Source of the DNA: Lewinellaceae bacterium
GTDB taxonomy: Bacteria > Bacteroidota > Bacteroidia > Chitinophagales > Saprospiraceae
DNA: 64,000 bases
Reading direction: 5' to 3'
Assembly: GCA_020636275.1 (NCBI GenBank)
Contig: JACJYD010000001.1
Location: 434,001-498,000 of the forward strand
Both the position numbers and the translations under genes were made by a program. The notes beneath the pieces were generated by a model, which ran no database searches, had not been told where the DNA came from, and saw only the letters and a list, made by a program, of their open reading frames with translations. How positions within the stretch are numbered: position 1 is the first letter of the stretch; the number at the start of each line of letters is the position of its first letter. Shown in pieces: positions 1 to 8,644 of the stretch.

Positions 1-933
1 TCTATTGTGGCTATTGACCGTCGCACGGGCGAAACCATCGCCGTAGGACGCAAGGCCATGCAGATGCACGAAAAGACACATGAAAATATAAAGACAATCC
101 GTCCGCTCAAAGACGGTGTGATCGCCGATTTTCAGGCTGCTGAAAGCATGATCGAAGGCATGATCAACATGATCGGCGCCCGGCGCCGTTTCTTCACACA
201 CCTGCGCATGGTGATCTGTATCCCCTCCGGGATCACGGAAGTGGAAAAACGGGCCGTATTTGATTCGGCCGACCATGTAGACTCGAAAGAGACCTACCTG
301 ATCCACGAACCCATGGCTGCGGCGCTGGGTATCGGCCTGGATGTGGAAGAACCCATCGGCAATATGATCATCGACATCGGAGGCGGTACGACGGAAATCG
401 CTGTGATCGCCCTGTCGGGCATCGTTTGCGACCAATCGATCCGCATCGCGGGAGACGAGCTGACGATGGATATCATGAACTACATGAAGCGGCAGCACAA
501 TATCCTGATCGGAGAGCGTACGGCTGAGCAAATCAAGATATCGGTAGGATCGGCAGTGCCTACGCTTGAAAATCCGCCCGACGACTTCCCGGTCAACGGC
601 CGGGATCTGATGACCGGAATTCCCAAGCAGGTGACGGTATCCTATTCGGAAGTCGCTCACTCCCTGGATAAATCCCTTTCGAAAATTGAAGACGCTATCC
701 TTCGGGCGCTGGAAATGACGCCGCCGGAGCTGGCTTCCGACATTTATCGAACCGGGCTCTATTTGACGGGTGGTGGAGCGCTGTTGCGGGGTCTGGATCA
801 GCGCATCGCTCAAAAGACGAAACTTCCCGTACACATTGCGGAAGACCCGCTCCGCGCGGTCGTGCGGGGTACCGGGATCGCGCTCAAAAATACAGACCGG
901 TTTTCTTTCCTCATCGACCGGAAGAGTGTGTAA
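1..933 (+). CDS. mreB: Rod shape-determining protein MreB (5' end missing)
   Basis: Bacterial actin that polymerises under the membrane and positions the elongation machinery. The reading frame is open from base 1, so the visible 310 residues lack only the N-terminal phosphate-1 region. The sequence starts in the segment SIVAIDRRTGETIAVG and includes the actin-family phosphate-2 motif DIGGGTTEIAV and the adenosine motif TGGGALLRGL near the C terminus. It is followed by mreC, mreD and mrdA on the same strand, the usual morphogenesis order. The gap to mreC is 63 bp. The family assignment is very secure; the true start lies outside the window. Confidence 0.97.
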   Translation, partial: SIVAIDRRTGETIAVGRKAMQMHEKTHENIKTIRPLKDGVIADFQAAESMIEGMINMIGARRRFFTHLRMVICIPSGITEVEKRAVFDSADHVDSKETYLIHEPMAAALGIGLDVEEPIGNMIIDIGGGTTEIAVIALSGIVCDQSIRIAGDELTMDIMNYMKRQHNILIGERTAEQIKISVGSAVPTLENPPDDFPVNGRDLMTGIPKQVTVSYSEVAHSLDKSLSKIEDAILRALEMTPPELASDIYRTGLYLTGGGALLRGLDQRIAQKTKLPVHIAEDPLRAVVRGTGIALKNTDRFSFLIDRKSV

Positions 934-996
934 GGTGGCCCGGGCCTGACAGATACCCTGTACGGGGGGCTACCGGACGCCATAGAAAGGCTTGCT

Positions 997-1848
997 ATGC
1001 GTAATCTGCTTTTGGTAATTTTACGATTCGGTGGTTTCCTTCTCTTTTTGTTTTTGGAGCTCCTGAGTTTCTTTCTGATCGTGCAATTCAATCAGGAACA
1101 GCAAGCTATTTTCAATAATTCCTGGGCCAATTTCACGGGCTCCATCGATCAGGGCATCCACAATGCGATCGGTTATACCCATCTTCGCCGGGCCAACGAT
1201 TCCCTTGCCGCCGTCAATGCCCGCCTGTATGAGGAGGTGCTGAGCTACCGGGAATTGGTGGATGGGCTGGAGCGGGATTCGCTCTATCCCAGCAATCTGG
1301 ATTCCTTGCTCATCGATACGGTCTATCAGCTAATTCCCGCTTCCGTGATCCGCAATTCCATTTCCGAGCACCACAACTACCTGCTTTTGGACAAGGGATC
1401 TGCCGACGGGGTTGGACCCAATATGGGGGTGATCCTGGACCAGGGTATTGTTGGCATCGTACGCAGCGTAGGGCGCCATCATGCGCTGGTCATGTCGATC
1501 CTGCACCGGCAATCGCATCCCAGCGCTTCGATCAAAGGAACCAACTATTTTGGTTCCCTGACCTGGAAGGAAAAAGACCCCCGGATACTCTTATTGGAAA
1601 ATGTGCCCCGGCATGCGACGCCTGAAAAAGGAGATACGATCATCACTAGCGGTTACTCGCTGATCTTTCCAAAAGGCATTCCCATCGGAACTATCCAGCA
1701 GGTGGATTCCAGCGACGGAGGGAGCGATACGTATAATATTTGGGTGAAATTATTTGCCGACCTGGCCAGCCTGGACCGGGTTTATGTCGTAAAAAAATCA
1801 ACCCAGCAAGAACAAGAAGACTTAGTCCAACAAGCACGGGATGAATAA
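997..1848 (+). CDS. mreC: Rod shape-determining protein MreC
   Basis: Bitopic membrane protein that links MreB filaments to the periplasmic elongation complex. The 283 residues show one N-terminal membrane segment (about residues 8-30), a likely coiled coil (about 60-90, including NDSLAAVNARLYEEV), and then the MreC beta domain with the conserved type of segment LDKGSADGVGPNMGVI. The start is an ATG. The gene overlaps mreD by 8 bp, which suggests translational coupling. Length is normal for the family. Confidence 0.93.
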   Translation: MRNLLLVILRFGGFLLFLFLELLSFFLIVQFNQEQQAIFNNSWANFTGSIDQGIHNAIGYTHLRRANDSLAAVNARLYEEVLSYRELVDGLERDSLYPSNLDSLLIDTVYQLIPASVIRNSISEHHNYLLLDKGSADGVGPNMGVILDQGIVGIVRSVGRHHALVMSILHRQSHPSASIKGTNYFGSLTWKEKDPRILLLENVPRHATPEKGDTIITSGYSLIFPKGIPIGTIQQVDSSDGGSDTYNIWVKLFADLASLDRVYVVKKSTQQEQEDLVQQARDE

Positions 1849-2365
1849 TAATTTAGTACTTACCAATGTCTTCCGGTTTTTTGGCCTGTTATTGCTTCAG
1901 GGCCTGGTCTTTCGGCGCATGGAATTCGATTCGGGCGTTTGGAGTTATATACACGTATTGATCTACCCCCTGTTCATTTTTCTGCTGCCGCTGCGAACCC
2001 CCCGCCCTCTGGTAATCGGCGCCGCATTTGCCATGGGTATCCTGGTTGACCTGTTCTATTATTCCCCCGGCATTCATGCCAGCGCAGCTACTTTTTTGGG
2101 ATTTATCCGCCCGGTGGTATTGGGGTGGCTGGAGCCGCGCGGAGGCTACAACGTCAACTACAGTCCAACCCGGGCCCGGTTTGGCAATAACTGGTTCCTC
2201 GGGTACTCGGCTATCTTGCTGGCAATTCACCTGTTTTGGTATTTTTCGGCTGAGGCCTTTACTTTTGTATTCATTGGTCGCATTTTGCTCAATACTTTAC
2301 TGAGTTTTATCGTTTCATTCTTTTTTATTTTTGTTTACATGAAGGTATTTGACCCCCAGGACTGA
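1841..2365 (+). CDS. mreD: Rod shape-determining protein MreD
   Basis: Small polytopic inner-membrane protein of the elongasome, 174 residues. It is strongly hydrophobic, with about five predicted membrane segments and the typical MreD-like stretch around residues 55-85 (GILVDLFYYSPGIHASAATF). The ATG at 1841 lies inside the last codons of mreC. The product is poorly conserved as in other MreD proteins, so identity rests on position between mreC and mrdA plus membrane topology. Confidence 0.88.
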   Translation: MNNNLVLTNVFRFFGLLLLQGLVFRRMEFDSGVWSYIHVLIYPLFIFLLPLRTPRPLVIGAAFAMGILVDLFYYSPGIHASAATFLGFIRPVVLGWLEPRGGYNVNYSPTRARFGNNWFLGYSAILLAIHLFWYFSAEAFTFVFIGRILLNTLLSFIVSFFFIFVYMKVFDPQD

Positions 2366-2399
2366 AAGAATGTCCTCCTCCTGAGAAAAATGGAGCCAT

Positions 2400-4256
2400 A
2401 TGTCTACCAAGGATCTTCAAACGAGACAGCTAACTATCCAGGTCATCTTCGCCGGGGCGGCTTTGCTCCTGGTCGGGAAGTTGTTTCAATTGCAATTATG
2501 GGACAAAACCTATGCGGAACGGGCGGAGAATACCGCCGTCGAAAAATTTACGCTCTATCCATCCCGGGGCCTGCTGTACGACCGGAACGGGGTCCTGCTC
2601 ATCAATAACGAATTGGTATTCGATCTTCTGGTGACCTACAACCAGATCGATCCCCAGATGGATACCACCCTTTTCTGCAAACTTCTCGGCATTGAAAAGT
2701 CCGAATTTGAAACACGCCTGCATAAAGACTGGAAAGACAACCGATACAGTAAGCGCAAGCCTTTCATTTTCATGAACTCCATTTCGGCCAAGGACTTTTC
2801 CAAGTTCCAGGAAAGTCTCTACCGGTTTCCGGGATTTTTCGTGCAGTCGCGATCTGTTCGGAGCTACCCGCAACCTTTTGCCGCACACGTGCTCGGGTTC
2901 ATCCGGGAAGTGGACAAGGAAGAACTCGAAGCCCCAAAATCGGAATATGAATTGGGCGATTTTATCGGGGGAAGTGGGCTGGAGCGTTCGTACGAGCCCA
3001 TCCTCCGGGGCAAAAAAGGCGCCAGGTTCGTGCTCAAGGATAACGTGGGCCGGGTGGTGGAACCTTACGAGAACGGGGCATTGGATGTATCGGCTGTGGC
3101 GGGCGAAAACATCAAGACGACACTGGATATCGAATTGCAGCGCTATGCCGAAGAGTTGCTGAAGAACAAGGTCGGCAGCGTGGTCGCGATCGAGCCGAAA
3201 ACGGGAGAGATCCTGGCTTTTGCCAGCGCGCCTACCTATGATCCGAACCAACTGCGGATCGGAAAGGACAGGGGAAAAGCAGTCCAGGAGATCGGCCAGG
3301 ACACGCTGAAGCCCTTCTTCAACCGGGCTGTGATGGCCCGCTATCCGCCGGGCTCGACATTTAAGTTGTTGGTGGGGTTGATCGCCCTGCAGGAAGGCGT
3401 GATCCGTCCCGAGCAAGGATACAGCTGCCCGGGGTATTATGCCTACGGCGGGTCCTCCTGGGGATGCCGGTCGCACCCACCTGTGACGAGTATTGTGCAG
3501 GCGGTTCAGTATTCCTGTAATGCCTATTTTTTCAATACCTTCCGGCGTATCGTCGACAAGGAGAGTTTTTATAAGCCCGAGGTGGGATACGATATTTTTG
3601 TAAAACACCTGCTCGGTTTCGGGTTGGGTCATCCGCTCGGGATCGATTTCCCCAATGAGGCCGGGGGGAATGTGCCGACAGTGGCCTTTTACGACAAGAT
3701 CTATCCCAAAGAAAAGGGCAGTTGGAAATCGCCCACCATTATTTCTCTCGGAATCGGACAGGGAGAATTGCTGTTGACCACCCTGCAAATGGCCAACATT
3801 GCGGCTGTGATTGCGAACCGGGGGTATTACATCCGGCCGCACCTCGGTAAGGCGGTCGTGTCCGGCAAAGATGCCACGCCGCTTTTCGGGGAAGGAGAAC
3901 ACGTCGATGTGGGCATTGATGCGCGCCATTTCGAACCCATTATCCAGGGCATGCTGGCGGTAGTTGCGGCCGGTACCGGCCGTTCGGCGATGGTTCCCGG
4001 AGTGCAGGTAGGCGGTAAGACGGGAACGGTGCAAAACCCCCATGGCACCGACCACTCGACGTTCATTGCTTTTGCTCCGGCCGATGATCCGAAGATCGCC
4101 ATTGCTGTGTATGTTGAAAATTCGGGTGGTGGCGGCCGTTTTGCCGCGCCTATTGCCGGATTATTGATGGAAAAATACCTCCACCGGAGTATCAGTCCCG
4201 AAAAGGAATTTTACGAAAAATTGATGTTGGAGACCGACCTCATCCACAAACCCTGA
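2400..4256 (+). CDS. mrdA: Penicillin-binding protein 2 (peptidoglycan DD-transpeptidase)
   Basis: Class B PBP that cross-links peptidoglycan during cell elongation. It has 618 residues: one N-terminal membrane anchor (about 14-34), a PBP dimerisation domain, then the transpeptidase domain. All three catalytic motifs are visible: STFK with the nucleophile Ser319, SCN in the segment QYSCNAYFFN, and KTG at 540-542. It starts 34 bp after mreD and ends 1 bp before folA. In most Bacteroidota rodA follows this gene; here it does not. Confidence 0.95.
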   Translation: MSTKDLQTRQLTIQVIFAGAALLLVGKLFQLQLWDKTYAERAENTAVEKFTLYPSRGLLYDRNGVLLINNELVFDLLVTYNQIDPQMDTTLFCKLLGIEKSEFETRLHKDWKDNRYSKRKPFIFMNSISAKDFSKFQESLYRFPGFFVQSRSVRSYPQPFAAHVLGFIREVDKEELEAPKSEYELGDFIGGSGLERSYEPILRGKKGARFVLKDNVGRVVEPYENGALDVSAVAGENIKTTLDIELQRYAEELLKNKVGSVVAIEPKTGEILAFASAPTYDPNQLRIGKDRGKAVQEIGQDTLKPFFNRAVMARYPPGSTFKLLVGLIALQEGVIRPEQGYSCPGYYAYGGSSWGCRSHPPVTSIVQAVQYSCNAYFFNTFRRIVDKESFYKPEVGYDIFVKHLLGFGLGHPLGIDFPNEAGGNVPTVAFYDKIYPKEKGSWKSPTIISLGIGQGELLLTTLQMANIAAVIANRGYYIRPHLGKAVVSGKDATPLFGEGEHVDVGIDARHFEPIIQGMLAVVAAGTGRSAMVPGVQVGGKTGTVQNPHGTDHSTFIAFAPADDPKIAIAVYVENSGGGGRFAAPIAGLLMEKYLHRSISPEKEFYEKLMLETDLIHKP

Positions 4257-4257
4257 T

Positions 4258-4794
4258 ATGATCGTTAGCGCCATCGTTGCCGTTTCCAGGAACCGGGTGA
4301 TCGGAAAGGACAACCAGATCCCCTGGTACCTTCCCGCCGATCTGTCCTATTTCAAGCGAACTACGCTGGGGCATTTTGTCATTATGGGGCGGCTTTCCTT
4401 CCGCTCGATCGGGCGGCCGTTGCCCAAGCGCACGAACGTAGTCGTGACCCGGGATCCCTTTTTTACCGCAAACGGATGCCTGGTGGCCCACTCTGTGGGT
4501 GAAGCCCTCCAAATGGCTTTGGAAGCCGGAGAGACCGAAGCCTTTATCCTTGGAGGCGGCCAGATCTATCGCGATAGCATGGATCTTTGGGATCGCCTCT
4601 ACCTCACGGAAGTGGACGTTGAGGTGGACGGCACGGTCTTCTTTCCCGAATTAGAGGAAGGGGAATGGGAATTGGTTCGGGAAGAACCCCATTCGCCCGA
4701 TGCGAAAAATCCGTTTGCCTATAATTTCAAGGTATTGGAACGGAAAGATCAGAGTTCGAGAAACTCGCCGACCCAGGCAACGGATCCGGCATAG
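4258..4794 (+). CDS. folA: Dihydrofolate reductase
   Basis: NADPH-dependent reduction of dihydrofolate to tetrahydrofolate in the cytosol. The 178-residue product begins MIVSAIVAVSRNRVIGKDNQ and has the conserved IPWYLPADLSYFKRTT substrate site, the VIMGRLSFRSIGRPLP cofactor segment and the FILGGGQIYRD motif. The ATG is 1 bp beyond the mrdA stop, so it is probably in the same transcript. Its last 46 bp overlap the 3' end of the convergent flavin reductase gene. Confidence 0.95.
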   Translation: MIVSAIVAVSRNRVIGKDNQIPWYLPADLSYFKRTTLGHFVIMGRLSFRSIGRPLPKRTNVVVTRDPFFTANGCLVAHSVGEALQMALEAGETEAFILGGGQIYRDSMDLWDRLYLTEVDVEVDGTVFFPELEEGEWELVREEPHSPDAKNPFAYNFKVLERKDQSSRNSPTQATDPA

Positions 4795-5645
4795 TCCTGT
4801 TTTCCCTCGTCTTCCAATAGTTCGGCCACATAGGCATGCAGTTCTTCCAGCGAACGGCTTCCGGCCAGGATCGCCTTGACGCGCTCGTCGGTCTGTGCGA
4901 TCTGCATAGCCTGTTCTTTGGAAGGGACCTCGACCAATCCGGCGAGGAGCCCCACCTCATTTCCCGTCAGCACTGTGCTGAATTTGATCTTCTCCGGCAA
5001 TTGGTCAAATCCGATCGGCACGTCTTCTTCGGATTGGGGTATGGTGTATATGGCAGCTCCACTGGCCCGCACATAGTAGGCGCGGCCCAGGCGGCCCATG
5101 AGGTCCAGTTTATGCGGATTGATGCGGTTATTCTCGTCGACCACACTTTCATCGATGTGAATGCGCTGTACATGGCAGACGACCAAATGGCCGGCGCCTC
5201 CCTGCTCGCCCAGCGTGATCACCTCATCCACCTTGCACTCCATCTGGACCGGACTTTCCTTCACCCGGAAGGGTTTGACGAGATCGGAGGGGATGGGGGT
5301 CAAGCCCGCTTTTTCAAATTCGCTCACCCCTTTTTCAAAACGGCCGCTCGCGATGGCCATTTGCCGCACAATGGCATGGTTGACTACGTTGATCACCACT
5401 TCCCGGGTGGCCAATACATTGGAAAGGGTATCTTTGGTGGTGTTGTCCTTTACCCGGCGGTTGGAAGAAAAGATCACGACCGGCGGATTAGAGCTGAAGG
5501 CGTTGAAGAAGGAATACGGCGCGAGGTTGGGATTGCCGTCCTCGTCGATGGTGCTGACAAAAGCGATGGGGCGCGGGGCTATCGAGCCCACCATGAATTG
5601 GTGCAGGTCCTTTACCGGCGTAGATTTCGGGTCGATTACGAGCAT
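4749..5645 (-). CDS. Flavin reductase family protein (FMN-binding split barrel)
   Basis: The 298-residue protein belongs to the flavin reductase-like, FMN-binding family (DIM6/NTAB type). The characteristic N-terminal half contains HQFMVGSIAPRPIAFVSTID and NLAPYSFFNAFSSNPPVVIF, which bind FMN. Such proteins reduce or bind flavin; the partner oxygenase or physiological substrate is not evident here. The C-terminal third (after about residue 205) is an extension typical of the longer bacterial members. The gene is convergent with folA (46-bp overlap) and divergent from the TlpA-like gene, with 48 bp between the starts. Confidence 0.88.
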   Translation of the reverse strand: MLVIDPKSTPVKDLHQFMVGSIAPRPIAFVSTIDEDGNPNLAPYSFFNAFSSNPPVVIFSSNRRVKDNTTKDTLSNVLATREVVINVVNHAIVRQMAIASGRFEKGVSEFEKAGLTPIPSDLVKPFRVKESPVQMECKVDEVITLGEQGGAGHLVVCHVQRIHIDESVVDENNRINPHKLDLMGRLGRAYYVRASGAAIYTIPQSEEDVPIGFDQLPEKIKFSTVLTGNEVGLLAGLVEVPSKEQAMQIAQTDERVKAILAGSRSLEELHAYVAELLEDEGKQDYAGSVAWVGEFLEL

Positions 5646-5693
5646 GATTTTTCTTTTTAAAACTACCCTTGCCGTTGTATTGTTTCGACTAGT

Positions 5694-6218
5694 ATGAAAA
5701 GAAGTATCCTATCCACTTTAGTGCCCCTTTTGGCGATCGCCCTGTACCTGGGCGGCCGGTATTTTTATTTTCAACCCAAACTCATCCAGGGAGAAAAAGC
5801 GCCCGTATTTTCCGCTACTTTGAAAGACGGGACCGCCTTTTCGCTCACCGATCTGGAAGGCCAGTACGTGCTGCTCGACTTTTGGGGGAGCTGGTGTGGC
5901 CCCTGCCGCCGAATGAACCCCCGCTGGGTCGCTTTGCACGACCAAATGAAAGGAGAAAATTTCACTATCGTGAGCATTGGGCTGGAAAAAGACGCCGATC
6001 GCTGGGCCAGTGCGATCCGGCAGGACGGACTTTCCTGGAATTATCAAATATTGGACGAATTGAGCAACACGCATTTTTTCGACGGGCCATTGGCCAAATT
6101 GTACGGCGTGAAACAAGTGCCCACCTCCTTTTTGTTGAGTCCCAAAGGTGTGATTATCGCGACCGATCCCTTGCCGGAGGCAGTGCCCAAGGTTATAGAA
6201 CGCCTTTCTGATAATTAA
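5694..6218 (+). CDS. TlpA-family thioredoxin-like protein
   Basis: Envelope thiol-disulfide oxidoreductase of the TlpA/ResA type. The 174 residues contain an N-terminal signal anchor (about 5-22), an AhpC/Redoxin-like fold and the active site WGSWCGPC with catalytic Cys68 and Cys71. A cis-proline loop is visible at GVKQVPTSFLLSP. Likely roles are reduction of apocytochrome cysteines or of periplasmic disulfides. A multihaem cytochrome lies about 2.4 kb downstream, which fits but does not prove a cytochrome-maturation role. It is divergent from the flavin reductase gene. Confidence 0.88.
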   Translation: MKRSILSTLVPLLAIALYLGGRYFYFQPKLIQGEKAPVFSATLKDGTAFSLTDLEGQYVLLDFWGSWCGPCRRMNPRWVALHDQMKGENFTIVSIGLEKDADRWASAIRQDGLSWNYQILDELSNTHFFDGPLAKLYGVKQVPTSFLLSPKGVIIATDPLPEAVPKVIERLSDN

Positions 6219-6353
6219 TGGAGGCTGCACCCCAACAACTTAGGCTAACACACATGGCGCTTTTTGCGCTTTTGGTTAAAGAATTTAGCTGCCATTTTGA
6301 CAAAAAAATGAATATGGCAAGCATATTGCGGAGATAATGCGTGGAAATGCGCG

Positions 6354-6361
6354 TATTTTTG
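6354..6361 (+). promoter_or_regulatory. Predicted -7 promoter element for grpE
   Basis: TATTTTTG matches the Bacteroidota -7 consensus TAnnTTTG. A TTG at 6326-6328 could serve as -33, but the spacer of 25 is long. Transcription would begin near 6368, leaving about 29 nt before the ATG at 6397 and excluding the upstream in-frame ATG at 6337. Confidence 0.45.
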
Positions 6362-6396
6362 CCATCATTTCCCGGTATACGAAAAACCCGTTTCAA

Positions 6397-6930
6397 ATGA
6401 GTAAGAAAAAAAACAAGGATCAAGCTGCCAACCAGGAACCGGTGGTTGAAGCAGAAGCCCCACAGCAGGAAGCTTTGGAGCAGGAAAATGCCATGCTGAA
6501 ACAACAACTCGAAGAACTCAAGGACAAATACATGCGCTTGTATGCCGATTTCGACAACTACAAGAAACGCATGGTCAAGGAAAAACTGGACCTGATCAAC
6601 TCAGCCGCGCAAGACACATTGTCATCGCTTTTGCCGGTTTTGGACGATTTTGACAGGGCCAAGAAGAACGCCGAAGCCAAAGACAGCAAGGAGCACTTTA
6701 GCGAAGGCATCGCTTTGGTCTACCAGAAATTGTATTCCGTGCTTCGCCAAAAAGGCCTGGAGGAAATGGAGACAAATGGGGAGGCTTTCGACCCGGAACT
6801 GCACGAGGCGTTCACGGAATTGCCTGCTCCGTCCGAAGACCTGAAGGGCAAGATCGTCGATACGATCGAAAAAGGATATAAATTGAATGACCGGATCATC
6901 CGCCATCCGAAGGTGGTTGTAGGGAAATAA
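6397..6930 (+). CDS. grpE: Nucleotide exchange factor GrpE
   Basis: Releases ADP from DnaK in the Hsp70 cycle. With the start at 6397 (MSKKKNKDQ) the protein has 177 residues: a charged N-terminal coiled coil (LEQENAMLKQQLEELKDKY), the conserved RLYADFDNYKKRMVKEK segment, and the C-terminal beta wing ending IIRHPKVVVGK. The frame is open 60 bp further upstream, but that stretch overlaps the predicted promoter and has no GrpE-like sequence. It is followed 47 bp later by dnaJ; dnaK is not in the window. Confidence 0.95.
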   Translation: MSKKKNKDQAANQEPVVEAEAPQQEALEQENAMLKQQLEELKDKYMRLYADFDNYKKRMVKEKLDLINSAAQDTLSSLLPVLDDFDRAKKNAEAKDSKEHFSEGIALVYQKLYSVLRQKGLEEMETNGEAFDPELHEAFTELPAPSEDLKGKIVDTIEKGYKLNDRIIRHPKVVVGK

Positions 6931-6977
6931 CTATTTGATCGCGAGGTATACGCCCCGGATCAGGTTTATAATTGAAT

Positions 6978-8141
6978 ATGGCAAAAAGAGATTATTACGA
7001 GGTATTGGGCGTAGGCAAAGGGTCGAGCGATGAAGAGATCCGGAAAGCCTACAAAAAGCTCGCCATGCAATACCATCCCGATCGCAACCCGGGAGATAAA
7101 TCGGCCGAGGAGAAATTCAAGGAGGCCGCGGAAGCCTATGAGGTGCTCAGCGATAAGGACACGCGGGCCAAATACGACCGTTTTGGCCATGACGGCGTGA
7201 GCGGGCAGGGCGGCTTCGGCGGCGGTGGTATGACCATGGAAGATATCTTCGAGCATTTTGGAGATATCTTCGGCGAAATGGGCGGAAGCCCGTTCGACAG
7301 CTTCTTTGGCGGCGGTGGTTCCCGGACCAGGAGAAGCCAGGGGCGAGGGCAGCGGGGTAGCAACCTGCGGATCAAAGTGGCCCTCACCCTCGAGGAGATC
7401 GCCAAAGGCGCCACGAAGCGGATCAAGGTCAACAAGCACGTGACCTGTGATACCTGCCATGGTTCGGGCGCTAAAGACAGCGGGTCGGTACAGACCTGCG
7501 GGACCTGCCGGGGCTCCGGTTATGTGCGCCAGGTGCGCAATACCTTTCTCGGTCAAATGCAAACCACGACCGCCTGCCCGACTTGCGCCGGCCGCGGCCA
7601 GGTCATTACGGCCAATTGCCCCAAATGTAAGGGGGAAGGACGTATTTTCGGCGAAGAGACCATTGACCTGGAAATCCCTGCCGGTGTGTCCGAAGGCATG
7701 CAATTGTCGATGGCCGGGAAAGGCAATGCCGGGCAGCACGGCGGGCCCAACGGCGATCTGATTATTAGTATTTCGGAGAAAAAACACGATCATTTTCAGC
7801 GCGACGGACAGAATCTGATCTACGATCTGTATCTCAACTTTGCAGATGCTTCCATCGGTACTTCCATCGAAGTGCCTACCCTCGAGGGTGCAGTCAAGAT
7901 CAAAGTGCCGCCCGGAACGCAATCGGGGAAGATCTTCCGGCTGAAAGATAAAGGACTTCCGGCTGTGCAAGGTTACGGGAAAGGCGATCAGCTCATTCAC
8001 GTCAACGTGTGGACCCCGAAGAAATTGACCGATGAAGAACGGCAATTGCTGGAGAAACTCCGGGTAATGCCTAACTTTCAACCGCAACCCGGGAAATCGG
8101 AGAAAGGGTTCTTCGAACGAATGAAAGACTTCTTTAGCTAG
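6978..8141 (+). CDS. dnaJ: Molecular chaperone DnaJ
   Basis: Hsp40 co-chaperone that delivers substrates to DnaK and stimulates its ATPase. The 387 residues show the J domain with HPD in KLAMQYHPDRNPG, a Gly/Phe-rich linker (about 75-120), four CxxCxGxG-type zinc repeats (CDTCHGSG, CGTCRGSG, CPTCAGRG, CPKCKGEG) and the C-terminal substrate-binding domain. The chosen ATG at 6978 gives the standard MAKRDYYEVLGV start; a TTG six bases upstream is unlikely. The next gene, gldH, starts immediately after the stop codon. Confidence 0.97.
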   Translation: MAKRDYYEVLGVGKGSSDEEIRKAYKKLAMQYHPDRNPGDKSAEEKFKEAAEAYEVLSDKDTRAKYDRFGHDGVSGQGGFGGGGMTMEDIFEHFGDIFGEMGGSPFDSFFGGGGSRTRRSQGRGQRGSNLRIKVALTLEEIAKGATKRIKVNKHVTCDTCHGSGAKDSGSVQTCGTCRGSGYVRQVRNTFLGQMQTTTACPTCAGRGQVITANCPKCKGEGRIFGEETIDLEIPAGVSEGMQLSMAGKGNAGQHGGPNGDLIISISEKKHDHFQRDGQNLIYDLYLNFADASIGTSIEVPTLEGAVKIKVPPGTQSGKIFRLKDKGLPAVQGYGKGDQLIHVNVWTPKKLTDEERQLLEKLRVMPNFQPQPGKSEKGFFERMKDFFS

Positions 8142-8630
8142 ATGATGAACAAACCAGCAATCGGCCTGCTCCTTTTTCTGACCGGCGTGCTCTTCACCGC
8201 TTGTCAGCCCCGTCCTGTTTTGAACGAGAAAAGGACCTTCCCCGATCGCCAATGGACAAATGCGGATACGCTGGATTTTGAAGTTGCCATTCAGGACACG
8301 ACCCAACTTTACGATCTTTTTTTGGATGTGACCCATAGCCCCGATTTTCCCAATCAAAACTGTTATATCAAGATCTACACCCGTTTCCCGGACGGGCAAC
8401 GGCTCGGCAAACTGGTTTCGCTGGAGCTTGCCGACAAGTCGGGGGTCTGGTTCGGGCGTTGCAACAAGCGGTCCTGCCGCTTGGCCGTCCCGCTTCAGAC
8501 ACGTGCCTATTTTAATAAACCCGGCGACTACCTGTTCACGATCGAACAATATACCCGTATGGATACCCTGCCCGGGATCCAATCCCTGGGTATGCGCATT
8601 GTTCCTTCACCGGAGCCCTCTGAAAAGTAA
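8142..8630 (+). CDS. gldH: Gliding motility lipoprotein GldH
   Basis: The 162-residue lipoprotein has a signal peptide ending in the lipobox FTAC with acylated Cys21. The body fits the GldH pattern: a W-x-x-x-D-T-L-D-F start of the beta domain (WTNADTLDFEVAIQDTTQLY), the mid-protein segment LADKSGVWFGRC and the ending YLFTIEQYTRMDTLPGIQSL. GldH is needed for gliding in Flavobacterium; its exact role is not settled. It starts directly at the dnaJ stop (tandem ATG codons at 8142 and 8145), so it is almost certainly co-transcribed. Recognition is by family pattern, not by search. Confidence 0.78.
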   Translation: MMNKPAIGLLLFLTGVLFTACQPRPVLNEKRTFPDRQWTNADTLDFEVAIQDTTQLYDLFLDVTHSPDFPNQNCYIKIYTRFPDGQRLGKLVSLELADKSGVWFGRCNKRSCRLAVPLQTRAYFNKPGDYLFTIEQYTRMDTLPGIQSLGMRIVPSPEPSEK

Positions 8631-8644
8631 CCCTTCCCAAATGC

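Noticed and set aside
2496..4055. 519-codon minus-strand frame opposite mrdA
   Set aside because: Antisense to a PBP2 with all catalytic motifs; no signal or domain visible.
6966..8582. 538-codon minus-strand frame opposite dnaJ and gldH
   Set aside because: Antisense to a perfect DnaJ with all zinc motifs; no sensible protein features.
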